Shown here: piece by piece, positions 1 through 10,424 of the stretch
Layout: each line of letters starts with the position of its first letter
How positions within the stretch are numbered: position 1 is the first letter of the stretch
NCBI RefSeq assembly: GCF_022539505.1
Contig: NC_061508.1
Location: forward strand, 89,321,276 to 89,385,275
Origin: Lolium rigidum
Lineage: Eukaryota > Streptophyta > Magnoliopsida > Poales > Poaceae
Direction of reading: 5' to 3'
DNA length: 64,000 bases
The notes under the pieces: model-generated
Told to the model about the DNA's origin: nothing
Seen by the model: the letters and a program-made list of their open reading frames with translations, nothing else
Databases searched by the model: none
Made by a program: the position numbers and the translations under genes

Positions 1-392
1 GGGGTGCGCTACCTCGTGTTTTTGACTGGCTCTCTAGTCTCTCCGTTCGGCTTCTCGCGGAGGAAGCTTCCCGTGATCACTCTTGGAGCCTCCTTGTGAT
101 ATGGCAGATTTGGCTAGAGAGGAACGCTTGCACGTTCCGTCGGCCCCCCTCATCGGTGTCGTCTACCATTGCGAAGATCGTTGAGGAGGCGGCTACTTGG
201 GACATGGCCGGCGCGAAGATCTCCAGCCACACGAGTAGTTCGTTTAAATTTTTCTTTTCTCCTCCGCAGGGTTTTGGCTAAACCTGCTGGTTCGTTCCTA
301 TAGCCGGGTCTTTTGTTGGTCCTTTGTTGTAAGCAAAGTCTTCTTCTATTAATATATCGAGCAGCTCACCTGCCAAATTCTCAAAAAAAAAA
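1..392 (+). mobile_element. LINE retrotransposon, 3' end
   Basis: The element enters from the left edge, ends its open reading frame at 281, runs through a short 3' UTR and stops in a run of ten A at 383-392. That is the normal end of a non-LTR retrotransposon. Directly to the right is intron-like DNA homologous to intron 1 of the F-box copy further downstream, so this LINE probably inserted into intron 1 of F-box copy 1. The 5' part and left target duplication are outside the window. Confidence 0.8.
3..281 (+). CDS. LINE ORF2 protein, C-terminal end (partial)
   Basis: The frame is open from base 3 to the TAA ending at 281. It encodes the region after the reverse transcriptase that plant LINEs share: a tryptophan-rich stretch with the signature IWQIWLERNACTF, followed by a short hydrophilic tail. 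In intact LINEs ORF2 supplies endonuclease and reverse transcriptase for target-primed insertion. Only the last 90 or so residues are here, so activity cannot be judged. Confidence 0.75.
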   Translation, partial: GALPRVFDWLSSLSVRLLAEEASRDHSWSLLVIWQIWLERNACTFRRPPSSVSSTIAKIVEEAATWDMAGAKISSHTSSSFKFFFSPPQGFG

Positions 393-723
393 CAGTTATC
401 CTATGTAATATTTCTAAGACAATACCATTGTACATGTCTAATCTTTGCTCTTTTTTTGTTCCTAAGAAGGATGTATTTTAGAAAAACAAGTACCATGATA
501 TCCGGTGAGAACCGGTGTCATATTCCAATGGTAGTTATGAGATCGAAATCTAGAAACTACTAATCTAACTAGAGGAAAATGCTATTAGGTTAAACTGGTA
601 AAAAGGGAACACCCATAAGCATTTTGGTTTTCAGATATTGGCAGGTTGCCTCTGGATTATTTTTAAAGGGATGTAGACTATTGCTTACTATAATATTTAT
701 AATATTGATTGCAATCTACGCAG
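393..723 (+). other. intron 1 remnant of F-box/LRR copy 1
   Basis: AT-rich non-coding sequence. From about 448 it aligns by eye with intron 1 of copy 2 (about 8560-9091), including the shared tract TAGAAACTAC and the pyrimidine-rich acceptor ending CAG at 721-723. Copy 2 carries a MITE at the point where this copy has an uninterrupted TACTAA. No exon 1 is visible to the left; the LINE takes its place. Confidence 0.6.
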
Positions 724-1378
724 GGCACCATCTCTTCGAAGCCTTCGCCTTGATTTCTTCAAAATCACCAATGAAGGGTTTGCCGAGGCTATAAGGAATT
801 TTCCTCTGCTTGAGGAGCTTGAGCTTAAAAATTGTCACGGTGTGAAGTACCACTTATTTGAGCTTGTTGACGAATTATGCCCACGGATGAAGCACATCAG
901 ACGCATGAATTACCGCAGCTACGATTACCGTGCTGACCCAAACTGTGACATAGAATCGTTGGCAATTGCAAACATGCATCAACTACGTTGCTTGCAGCTT
1001 TTCCGGAATAAACTCACCAATGAAGGACTGACAGCCATCATCGACAATTCTCCCGGTTTGGAGTCTCATAAGATGCACAGCTGCGGCAACATCGTCATGG
1101 ATGAAGCCATGCGCGCCAAGTGTGCCAGGATCGAGAGAAAGATAATAAGCGTCCATGACTTCGAAGACCACGATCACAACTTCGAGGAAGGAAGCAATAT
1201 TAGTTTTTGCTCCTCATGTTTGATGTTTGAGTACTTCAGAAACTTAAACAAGGATACAGCAGACTCTGAAGACCAATGTGACCCCTATTGCTATTACCTT
1301 AGTGGCGATGATGAGATCAATCTTGAAGAGCATGGCAGGATGATGCTTGGCAAGAGCGTGCAGAAGTATAACCTGTAA
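724..1378 (+). CDS. F-box/LRR protein (SKIP19/FBL23-like), copy 1, terminal exon only
   Basis: One exon after an AG acceptor at 722-723, open to TAA at 1376-1378, about 217 codons. It opens with APSLRSLRL and carries leucine-rich repeats (PLLEELELKNC; LTNEGLTAIIDNSPGLE) followed by the family's acidic C-terminus ending KSVQKYNL. Plant F-box/LRR proteins of this type are substrate receptors in SCF ubiquitin ligases, where the F-box binds SKP1 and the LRRs bind the target. The F-box exon is not in the window; a LINE lies where it should be. Repeat 2 has lost the expected leucines (SHKMHSC where copy 2 has LLDLRSC), which suggests relaxed constraint. An AATAAA lies at 1490-1495. Likely a partial or decaying duplicate, although exon 1 could lie left of the LINE. 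Confidence 0.75.
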
Positions 1379-1635
1379 ATCGGATTAAATGATGCAGACT
1401 TGGTGTGTAGTGCCAAGATGTGTTGATCTTTTGCCAGTTCACACGGAGCACCAAGTTTAAACCAAAAGCCTTTTAGTTTGCTATAAGTTAATAAATCCGT
1501 AAACTACAGGTAGTTTTTATGTGTTGGGTTGTCAGGTTACATGGGAAACAAATGCCTCTGTGAGAAGATGTGTGTCATCTGAAGCACTTGGTAAGCCTAG
1601 AGAGATCTCAATCATCGCCTTGAGGTTCAAGAGGT

Positions 1636-1764
1636 CTCGCCGAAGGGGCGGAGGGGCCATCTCTACTAAGAGGAAGAAGGAGGTTACATATACAGCAGAT
1701 ACAACAGTTAAACACAGAACTGTGTTCGTAGAAAACTGCAAACAAGAAGGATGCTACAGACACA
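1636..1764 (-). mobile_element. old LINE 3' remnant in the 3' flank of copy 1
   Basis: This stretch matches 10045-10195 downstream of copy 2, where the reverse strand encodes a recognisable LINE C-terminus. It therefore looks like the same LINE fragment, present before the F-box segment was duplicated. Only the 3' UTR part survives here, cut off by the later retroposon at 1779. Confidence 0.5.
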
Positions 1765-1778
1765 AGATATGACCCCTC
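1765..1778. repeat. target-site duplication, left copy
   Basis: AGATATGACCCCTC, repeated exactly at 2936-2949. Two perfect 14-bp copies flanking 1157 bp are the mark of target-primed retroposon insertion. Confidence 0.8.
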
Positions 1779-2935
1779 CTTGAAATAGGCTTTCGCCCCG
1801 CTATATTAATATAGCAAACACCGATACAAGATAGAGACCACCGCTGGGGCAAACAGCACATCAAAGCCCAAAAGAAAACAAAAGAAGAAGAAAAGAGGAA
1901 AACAATGTCGACAAAGCCGGATCGACGAAAACAGTGATGATCCGCAACCGCTGCGCCCTCCGGAGAATTCCCACCACGATCTTGGCCCTCCGAAGCGTCG
2001 CATACCAAAGCAGCACCTTCAAGAAGGGATGCGACGATGACGACGCTGTTGCCCGGACAAATCCTAGGGTTTCCCCCGATATGCGGGAGGGTTGTGGGTA
2101 GGGGGAACCCCGGCGCCCCTCAAGAAGGAAGGCGGCGCCCTCGAGCGTCACCGCGTCGGTGTCGGCCATCCGACAAGGATTTCTCCCGTCCCCCAAAGAA
2201 CCACGACCCGGACACTCCATCGCGCTCCGCCAATCTTGCCGTCCACCAACTCGCGCCACCACGATCTTGCAATCACCATTGCCATCTCACCGTGGCCCAA
2301 AGACCACGACCGACGAAACCGGTAGGAGACATCCCGAGCCTAGGAGGGTCTGGACAGCAGCCACGCGGGAGGGCACAACCTCCACCGCCAACCTGTTGCG
2401 ACAGACCGGACGCAGCTACAGGAGCATACCAGGCCCCTCTGGCCCAGCCGAGCCCAGTGGGCTCGTGAAGCTCCCGTGGCCGCGCTGCAGTCCGCGCGCC
2501 GCCGTCCTAACCATCCTCAGCCCGAGCAGCTCCATCGGCCGCCGGGAGCAGACGCACCAGATCTGGCCCGTCCAAGCCCAGATAGAGCCCGAAGGGCCCA
2601 CATCTGGGCCAGTAGGCGCCGCCGCTGGCCTCCGCGCCGCCCCGCTGCCAAGTGGCCGCGCCGCCGCCGTCGACCCACCCGGAGCTGAGCCACCTGAGGA
2701 GCGCCGCCGCCGGAACCTTGACCACCAAAGCGCACCGCCGCCGGACGAGGGAGCCCCCGCGCCTCCCCTCCACGCGCGCGGGTAAGGGCATGGCCGCCCC
2801 CGCTGCGCGGGCTTTGCCCGGCGGCCTGCACCGACGACGGCGGTGGGGGAGGAGGAGAGGCGGCCTAGACGCTAGGGTTTCTGTGGTCGCCCCGAGTCCG
2901 CCCACGGGGACGGACGGGGGACGAACCATTTTTCC
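1779..2935 (-). mobile_element. LINE-like retroposon with 14-bp target duplications
   Basis: A 1157-bp insert. Read on the reverse strand it begins with a very GC-rich 5' region containing AAACCCTAG and ends in a LINE-type 3' tail (TATATTAATATAGCGGGGC then GAAAGCCTATTTC). It has no reverse transcriptase, so it is a short or internally deleted copy moved by another LINE's machinery. Long open frames here are by-products of GC content; none resembles a known protein. There is no A tail, which is atypical. Confidence 0.6.
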
Positions 2936-2949
2936 AGATATGACCCCTC
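2936..2949. repeat. target-site duplication, right copy
   Basis: Second exact copy of AGATATGACCCCTC, see 1765-1778. Confidence 0.8.
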
Positions 2950-3441
2950 GGCCTGCACTGAGCTGGAGAACGTAAAGTAGTCCACTGAAGTCAGGAACCA
3001 TATATCACTCACGGAGCAACAACGTTTTTAGGTTCCTAAACATAGGACATCATTTGAAATCCTTTCTAAAAATAACTGGAGAAGGCCAAGAGGATCAAAT
3101 AACAATTCATGGTCTAACTTAAGAAGTACATGCTGTAATAGAATTGGCATGAATAGGAGACAGGTTTCTATTTTTAACAAGTAATTAAGTTAACGAAGGG
3201 GCAAATATTTGTAGCCCAAACTGGATTTTGCAAGCTTCTGATTTAGTCTGAATATATCTACAGATAAGCTATAGCACAATCTAAGTGCTAGAGAAGAACA
3301 CGATATGACTGGCTTGAATAGCTTTCAGTCGGCTTTTACGTCTCACAGCACAAATATTTAACTGTAAGCAGCTACAGGAAGGATCTAAAGTGATGTTGGG
3401 TCTAACATGCCTCACCAATTTTTACGCTTTTGAGTATTCTA
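2950..3441. other. intergenic spacer, nothing recognised
   Basis: AT-rich sequence between the retroposon and the Helitron terminus. No convincing reading frame, repeat or RNA gene. Confidence 0.6.
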
Positions 3442-3471
3442 CTAGTAAATTTGCCCGTGCGTTGCTACGGG
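3442..3471 (-). other. Helitron 3' terminus: hairpin plus CTAG
   Basis: On the + strand CTAG at 3442-3445 is followed after 8 nt by CCCGTGCGTTGCTACGGG (3454-3471), a CCCGT/ACGGG stem. This is the hairpin-then-CTRR signature of rolling-circle transposons, on the reverse strand. Confidence 0.75.
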
Positions 3472-5160
3472 TATATTTTTTGTTAATAAGTTCATGTCAA
3501 GAATTTTATATTGTCAATAATAATGCAGGTCTTTCTTGTCGGTTGCCTTCATATCGTATTGATGTTACACATGAGCATGTTCTTCCTCTTGTCTCGGATC
3601 TCCCTTTCCAATGTGACCTTTACGTCGATGGTGTTATCCAGTTCGCTATTTCACCATCGACATCGGTGCTTAACTACACGCTCAACTTTATCGCTTCGTC
3701 CAAGATGATCCCATAGCTATCGCTGGCCCTACTACCATCATTTGATCTGAAGTGTTTAATCGATATTTCCTTATGTGACACATTTTCAATGCATCTTTCT
3801 TTGAGAAATTGCCCAGGGTCTGACTGTGAGGGTCATTGTATCATTGCCCCGTGATGGTGAACCCTTTCACATTGCCTCTTAACGGTGAACGGATTCACCC
3901 GATCAACATTTGTTGCAGCGTTTAATTCCTCGAGCATTGTCCTTGTCGGCACGATTGGAGCATGTGTAGATGGAAATCAGGGGATGTCAGCAAAACGGTT
4001 TCGTTCGAGGACCTGAGTCCTTTTATACCTGCTTTTGGCTTGCTGCAAGTAAATTCAACCGCTAAAAATTAATATCGCCTTACAAACTAATTTTGTGTAA
4101 AATTGTGACATGAGCAGCAACAAAGAATTTCCGAAAAAACATGCGCTGAAAAACTAACAATAATTAACAAACGAGAGAAGTATATTTCAAGTTTTACTTA
4201 TATCCAAATTCTAGACAGGGAAAGGATTCAGCTGGAAGGCATGAAAGGTTCTCGACAGAGTACAAAGATCATAAATTGGAAATGAGGTGCATGAAAAGAC
4301 TCAATATATGTAGATGATGCAAATAAAATATTGTTATTAAGTCAGATTAACACAATCATAAAATTCTTAGTACACTATAGGTCTATAGTAATGGAATATT
4401 AGTCACACAAAAAATCAAGGAATAATTCTTACTTCTCTAACAATGTCGTGCCTAGTAGTTCGTATAAAAATGAGAAGTTATTGTGTTGGATTAGGAATTG
4501 TACCAAGAAATCCCTTCTTGCGAGGTACAGAGAAAACCTTTGAAAATGTCGGAATCTAGTAAACACATTTTGCGGCACATAAACATGGCCTGCTTCCATT
4601 CTCCCAAAAGCTCAGTTCAACAAAAGATGACAAGTAATCATGTACACAGATGGATGGAGAAATAGATCTTCAGTAGGGGAAATTTGTGCTTGCAAATTGC
4701 AGCCAAGAATGTGAAAAGGAATCCGCCAACACTACATCACAGGTGGTTAATGCAGAATCTGAAAATCGACAGAGATAACACCAATCAAAATTATATAGCA
4801 AGATTATTTAATGGAATTAATGTTCAGTGATATTATACGGTATGATACTGAACCAAAATAATTTGAAAGCAATTAAGAAAACGTGAACAATGGGAAAGGA
4901 ACATAGTATGCTTGGAAATTTAATTAGGAAAAAGGGGATTTGAGTAACAAACCTGTAAAAATAATCTAGAACTTAAATTCAGTTGTACACAACTGCACTT
5001 TTTTTTGGCTTAGATTCAGAAGGGAAGATCACATCACAAATTGCAGCGTCAACTATCAATAAGTCCATGACATGGGGACTCCGAAACGAGAACTTGTCCA
5101 ACAACAACAATGTATCGGAAAGGACATGTGGATAACAAGAAACTAGAGAAACCAAGTACA

Positions 5161-5188
5161 CTAGTTAGTGTGCACGTGCAAAGCACGT
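5161..5188 (-). mobile_element. second Helitron 3' terminus, nested
   Basis: CTAG at 5161-5164, preceded by A, then a perfect ACGTGC-AAA-GCACGT hairpin at 5174-5188 with 13-nt spacing. It has the same strand and layout as the terminus at 3442, so a smaller Helitron is nested in or fused to the larger one. Its 5' end may be one of the repeated ends at 7432 or 7480. Confidence 0.6.
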
Positions 5189-6869
5189 CTCTAGAATACA
5201 CCACTCGTCTTTTGAATGTCATCTTTTTTATATGAGTTGTCTTTTCTATAGTTATTTCATCTCTATCTTATTATTAGAACAAAATGATAAATTTAGGCTT
5301 CCTAAGGTTGCCCAAATTTTCTCAATAAAATCAATCTGCATTCCATGAATCACGTAACTCCAATACTCAAAAGAGGTTAACGACCCTAAAAGAAACATGC
5401 ACGTGCGCATATCTCTAACAGATAAAAGATGAGTCAAATCAATCACTATATACAATTCATTCAAACATAGAAAATATTTGGCATATTCAGAGAGAATAAG
5501 ATAGTTTTACAATGAAAAAAAGATCCATTGCAAAGTTTCATATGCACAGCTCAAGGATTAAATCCCCTTCATGATAAAGGACTACCAGAAGATCCATTAT
5601 CCATGTTGGCACCAATACTTCATCAAAACGGGTCTCCACTTCCTCAAAATAAATAAGGACATCACCATGTTAAAAGCAGAAAAAAAATGTTATACTACAC
5701 AGTTCTATCTCCTCTAGTAATTATAAAAATTTAACCTCTTGCATTTTAAGAGCAGTAGTAGCAGTCGAATATTATGATAATTCCATATTAAAGATCTCTC
5801 GCCTTTGTACCATGATAGCAACCTCTGTATTTCAGGTCTGCACCTCTTCTTTTCACTTGAGATTGTTTTCATCGAAGAAGCAAGAAGACTCTACCAGAAG
5901 TGGCTAGTGAAAAACTGCTCCATATGTTCAGCCAATTGCAATACTACAATTATTCATGTCAATCCCAATCACTTGGACTGAAAAAAAGATGTAGGGAATT
6001 CCCCAAATTCAAAACAGAGCCACGAAAGTATGATCAAAGAGAACAAGATATCAGTGTTCAGTGCTCACCCACGTTATCAGTACAGTGACACATGTGGTCC
6101 ACAAATTACATAATTAAGATCTCCTACTAAGTTAGCATCCCAATCTGATATCACAATAGAGCTTCAACGCTCTCCATAACCAAATGTTAGATTACCACAT
6201 CATATACTATGAACTTGGCTGAAGAAACTTATGTATAAATTATTTTATACAAATCAAAGTATTGAATAACTGATCCAAGAAAAAATTACTGAACTGACAA
6301 TATGAACCTGATATTTCAACCGAAAGGTTGTGCACATCATGAATCTAAGTGCCCATTAATCTGAGTGAGAAAGAGAATAATGATACTTATAAGATAACGT
6401 GCCTCTGAACCTGATGGAATTATACAAGTGAACCAAGATAACTAACCATTTTAACTTGTATGTGGCCAATTTAGTACAATATTTTTCTTGTGAAGAAACT
6501 AAATCAAAAGTCAGAAAATTTGTTTGTTTTCTTTTCAAAACGAAAACTGGTAGCTCCTATTTAGGAGAAACATTCCTGAACTGACCATGAAATATTTTTA
6601 CCCTATCTCGAGTTCAGCTCAAGGGATGTACATACTATAGTAGAGGATAAATATGATATGTAATCCTGTGTGGAGAAAAATAAAATACATACATGATACT
6701 TAAGCCAACAATTCAGACTGAAGTGGATGAATATTTGTCCAGTGCCAGAAAATGAGGAAAGTAGATCGATGTAGCATGTCATGCAATTACCAATATCTCT
6801 GCATTCACTAAAATTTTAAGCACAGAACAGACATATATCTGAATATCCATACTTATAAATCGCGCTACC

Positions 6870-7372
6870 ATCCATCCACAGCTAGAAACGAAGAGCAAAT
6901 ACATAGGAAAAAAAACCTGAAGAGAGGTGGGCTACCATTGCTCCTCCAGGCTCGCGTTTCTTCGGGAGGCAACGGCTGCAAAGCTCGGCGAGTGGTGCAG
7001 CGGCGGCATCCAGGCCGACACCTACGCGCGAGGAGGTGGCGCCGGCAGCAGATCATGATGGCATCTGGATTGAACTTGGTATGAGGGTAGCGCTAGGCTG
7101 CCAGCGCGGCGATCCAATGAGGACCGTTGCTAGACGACCCGCCAGAGAGGCGAGGGGACTGGCGGGGTGGAGGAGAGGACGGCGGGGCGACGGGCCCGGC
7201 AGTGTGGTCTGCGGCCAGCGATGAGGAGGAGATCACGGGAGGAGTGGAAGAGGAAACAGTCGGCAGTAAATTTTCTTGTATCGATCAGCATGTGCATGAG
7301 ATGCGGGCGCGATGGAAGATCGCCTGATTTGGGGTGGGGAGAACAAAGAAGCGTGGACCGTGTGATGTACAC
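6870..7372 (-). pseudogene. captured GC-rich gene fragment inside the Helitron
   Basis: A GC-rich island in an otherwise AT-rich element, with several short open frames on both strands, the longest about 80 codons on the reverse strand (7130-7372). Its position just inside the 5' end suits a captured promoter/first-exon fragment. I recognise no protein domain, so the parent gene is unknown. Confidence 0.35.
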
Positions 7373-7384
7373 AGATAGACGGAC

Positions 7385-7518
7385 TAGATTTAATTTTCCT
7401 ACAGCACTTTGTGCCTTTATAAGTAGTAGAGATAGATTTAATTTTCCTACGGCACTTTGTGCCTTTATAAGTAGTAGAGATAGAGATAGAGATAGAGATT
7501 TATTATAAGTAGTAGAGA
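7385..7518 (-). repeat. tripled Helitron 5' end with GATAGA microsatellite
   Basis: A 48-bp unit reading TTTATAAGTAGTAGAGA at its right end is repeated in tandem (ends at 7432 and 7480). A GATAGA run follows, then a third shortened copy ending at 7518. Each copy ends GA before T on the + strand, so each could serve as a 5' TC terminus on the reverse strand. Confidence 0.7.
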
Positions 7519-7587
7519 TGACTGTTTGGAATAGAGCCGGTGAACCGGTCTCATCTAATCACAAAGCCACCGACCTACATTTTGGTC

Positions 7588-7596
7588 CATAAAAGG
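7588..7596 (+). promoter_or_regulatory. TATA box of F-box/LRR copy 2
   Basis: CATAAAAGG about 90 bp upstream of the first ATG of the F-box exon and 70 bp right of the Helitron end. The spacing suits a plant core promoter with a short GC-rich leader. Confidence 0.5.
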
Positions 7597-7688
7597 AGAT
7601 CACATCGCTGCGCTCGGTCTGTGTCAATCGCAGCCTAGTGCTGCCGCACTTGGGTCCGAGATACACACGAAAACCTAGGCGGGGCGCG

Positions 7689-9779
7689 ATGCCCTCCCTG
7701 CCTCCCCCGGTGGCGGTGCCTCCTCTAACCCTACGGCAACGCCGCAAGGGCGCCATCTCGCTCCACCTCGACGTCCCACTACCCACCGCCTCCCCCGGTG
7801 CCGGAGGAGAGGGACTGGCTGGACCTGCCGCTCGACGCGACCCTGAGCATCCTCCAGCGCCTGGACCACGTCGAGCTCCTCGTCGGCGGGGTCGCGGGGG
7901 CGTGCCGCTCCTGGCGCCGCCTCACGCGCTACGAGCCCGCCCTGTGGCGCCATATCGACATGAGCCCCTATCCACGAGTCGTCGGCATCGAAGAGTTTGC
8001 CCGGGAAGCCGTGCTACGCAGCGAGGGCCTGTGCGAGTCCTTCTCCGCCGAGGAGTTCGGCGACGACGACTTCCTGCTCTTCCTGGCCCAGCAGTACGTA
8101 CTACCTGGGATCTCCATGGCATTTATTGATTGATTACCCAAACTTTACTTTAGAAACTTGATTGACGCCGTGTTTTTATTTCAAAATATAAACCAATTTG
8201 CGTAATACTTTCATGCACTAGAACGGACATTCATGTGAATTCATGAATTTATCTTACTTAGAGAAAACGGACAGTAATTGAGAAACCGCATGCTAATTTT
8301 CTAGCGACGTGAAGTCATTATTTACATTTTACAGTAGTAATTTCCAAGAGGAAATATAAAATTAGTTTCGCTACAACTTTTCATTCAATTGTTACTTATT
8401 TAAGCTTGTTCATATAGACGTGTACTAGTACGTAGTAGCTGGATCGTGGGATAGCATGAGAATATGAGTACCTAAACCCATACCATTAGTTGTCATAGAT
8501 TGCATTCATATAAACTCTTGAGCACGACGATATAAGAACTTTGAGAAATATAGGCTCTTTTTTACGAAAGATGTGACATGATCTCCTTTGAGAACCAATG
8601 TCATATATATTCAAGCAATACTTATTAGGAGATGGAAAGCTAGAAACTACTCCCTCCCTGCATTCTGTAGAACAAGGAGGTATAACTTTTGTTGAAAGTC
8701 AAATAATGCAAAGTTTGGCTGAACTTTAAAAAATGACTAGCAATCTCTACAACTACAGTACAATTTTAAATCAATGTCATGAGAAACATTATTGAAATAT
8801 TTTCATATTATATCCATGTAGTATGATATTTAATAGTTTTTCCATGAACTTAGTCGAACTTTACATGGTTTGACTTGTGACAAAATTTCTACGTCTTCTT
8901 TTACGGAACGGGGTAGTACTAACCTGACCAGAGGAATAATAGTTGGAGAAAAAATATTAGAAACTATTAGGTCAATTGGTAAAAAAGAACACCCAGAAAC
9001 ATTTTGTTCTAAATTTTGAAAGGTTGCTTGAGGATTCTTTTTTAATGGGCTGTGGACTGTTGCTTACTAATATTAATTGCAACCTATGCAGGGCGCCATC
9101 TCTTCGAAGCCTTCGCCTCGAGTTCTTCTATAAAGTCACCAATGAAGGGTTTGTCGAGGCTATAAGGAAATTTCCTCTGCTTGAAGAGCTTGAGCTTAGA
9201 AATTGCCACCGTATAGAGGACCCTCGGGTATTTGAGCTTGTTGCCGAAGTATGCCCACGGATGAAGCACTTCAGACACGCAATATACCGCAGCACCAGCA
9301 GCTGGGGCTATTACCGATACGACATTGCTCGCCCAGACAATAACGTGGAAGCATTGGCAATTGCAGGCATGCACAAGCTACGTACCTTGCAGCTTTTCAT
9401 GAATACACTCACCAATGAAGGACTGGCTGCGATCATCGACAACTGTCCCGACTTGGAGCTCCTTGACTTGCGCAGCTGCGGCAACATCGTCATGGATGAA
9501 GCCATGCACGCCAAGTGTGCAAGGATCAAGAGAAAGATAATACGTCTGCGTAACTTCGAAGGCGATGGTGAAGACTTCGAGGTAGGAAGCAGGATTAGTT
9601 TTTGCTCGACTTGTGGGATGTCCGAGTACTTCAGAAACTTGAACAAAAAGGATACTACAACAGACTCTGAAGACAACTATGACCCTTATTGCTATTACCT
9701 CAGTGACGATGATGAGATCAATCTTGAAGAGCATGGTAGGATGACGCTTGGCAAGAGCATGCAGAGGTATAACCTGTAA
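7689..9779 (+). CDS. F-box/LRR protein (SKIP19/FBL23-like), copy 2, with frameshift in exon 1
   Basis: Two exons: 7689-8093 (donor GT at 8094) and 9092-9779 (acceptor AG at 9090-9091). The splice joins LLFLAQQ to APSLRSLRL in frame. Exon 1 encodes the F-box (DWLDLPLDATLSILQRL through ALWRHIDM). Exon 2 encodes leucine-rich repeats (FPLLEELELRNC; LTNEGLAAIIDNCPDLELLDL) and an acidic tail ending KSMQRYNL. Predicted role: SCF ubiquitin-ligase receptor, with the F-box binding SKP1 and the LRRs choosing the substrate. Oddity: the F-box frame has no upstream ATG before a TAA at 7726. The best ATG, at 7689, opens a family-like leader in another frame, and the two frames differ by one base at the C run 7792-7796. 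So the gene is either frameshifted or carries a homopolymer error. The intron holds a MITE. AATAAA at 9896-9901. Otherwise about 363 codons, normal for the family. Confidence 0.75.
8650..8916. mobile_element. Stowaway-like MITE in intron 1
   Basis: A 267-bp non-coding insert with degenerate terminal inverted repeats (CTCCCTCC on the left; the right end on the opposite strand reads CTACCCCGTTCCGTAA) and a TA on each side (8648-8649, 8917-8918). F-box copy 1 has the empty site: TAGAAACTAC runs straight into TAATC there, while here the MITE lies between. This fits Tc1/mariner-type MITEs, which duplicate TA. Confidence 0.8.
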
Positions 9780-10044
9780 TCCGATGAAAGGATTGCAGAC
9801 TTGGATGTTTAGTCCCAGGATGTGTTGCCTGATTTTTTTCCAATTCACATGGAGCAACGAGTTTAAACCAAAGGCCTCTCAGCTGGCTATACGTTAATAA
9901 ATCCAGAAACTGGGCATATATAGTGTGTATGTGTTGGGCTGCTAGATTACATGGGAATCAAATGCCTCCGTGAGAACTAATCTCGCAGAAGATCAGTGTC
10001 ATCTGAAGCACATGGTAAGCGAAGACAAATTTGAACCATCGCCA

Positions 10045-10424
10045 TGAGGTTCAAGTTGTCAAAGGGGCGGAGGCCCCATCTTTATTAAGAGGGAGGATCA
10101 GGTTAATTACAGCAGATAGATACAACAGCTCAACACATGGACTATCTTGGTAGAAGACTGCAAACTAGAAGAAAGCTACAAATACAAGATCTTACGTCTG
10201 AAAGATGGCGATGCAGCTTGCTGCCCTCCACATTCTCATGTCCTCCCTAATTGCCTCGGTGACTTCTTGCACTGAGAAATGGGTGCTACTGATAATTCTA
10301 TTGTTCTGTTCGTTCCAAATCCTCCAGTGCACGAGGATGACCATTGTGTCAAACTTTTTTCTTAGTTTTTTTTGGGCGTTGCTTTCCTAGCTTGAGCCAC
10401 CAACTTTCAGTGTGTTCTAGATAA
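10045..10424 (-). mobile_element. 5'-truncated LINE (reverse strand), C-terminal coding end
   Basis: The reverse strand encodes the end of a LINE ORF2 with the signature VHWRIWNE followed by VQEVTEAIREDMRMWRAA and a stop just before 10205. A 3' UTR with TTAATAAAGATGG follows. One extra A in an A run near 10365 breaks the frame. The upstream part is cut by the Helitron terminus at 10425. The same fragment flanks F-box copy 1. Confidence 0.7.

Larger units (their letters stand above)
3442..7518 (-). mobile_element. non-autonomous Helitron (reverse strand)
   Basis: Read on the reverse strand the element starts with TC (TCTCTACTACTTATAA, at 7518) and ends with a 5-bp-stem hairpin followed 12 nt later by CTAG at 3445-3442. 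It is flanked by A on the left and T on the right, the A/T target Helitrons use without duplicating it. About 4.1 kb, with no Rep/helicase gene, so non-autonomous. It contains another Helitron 3' terminus at 5161 and a captured GC-rich gene fragment near its 5' end. The interior (3530-6850) is AT-rich and shows no protein I recognise; a 108-codon frame at 3390-3716 crosses the terminus and is probably chance. The 5' end lies only 70 bp upstream of the F-box TATA box. Confidence 0.7.

Noticed and set aside
2037..3001. Long overlapping open frames on both strands
   Set aside because: GC-rich low-complexity sequence of a retroposon; Arg/Pro/Gly-rich in every frame, with no domain.
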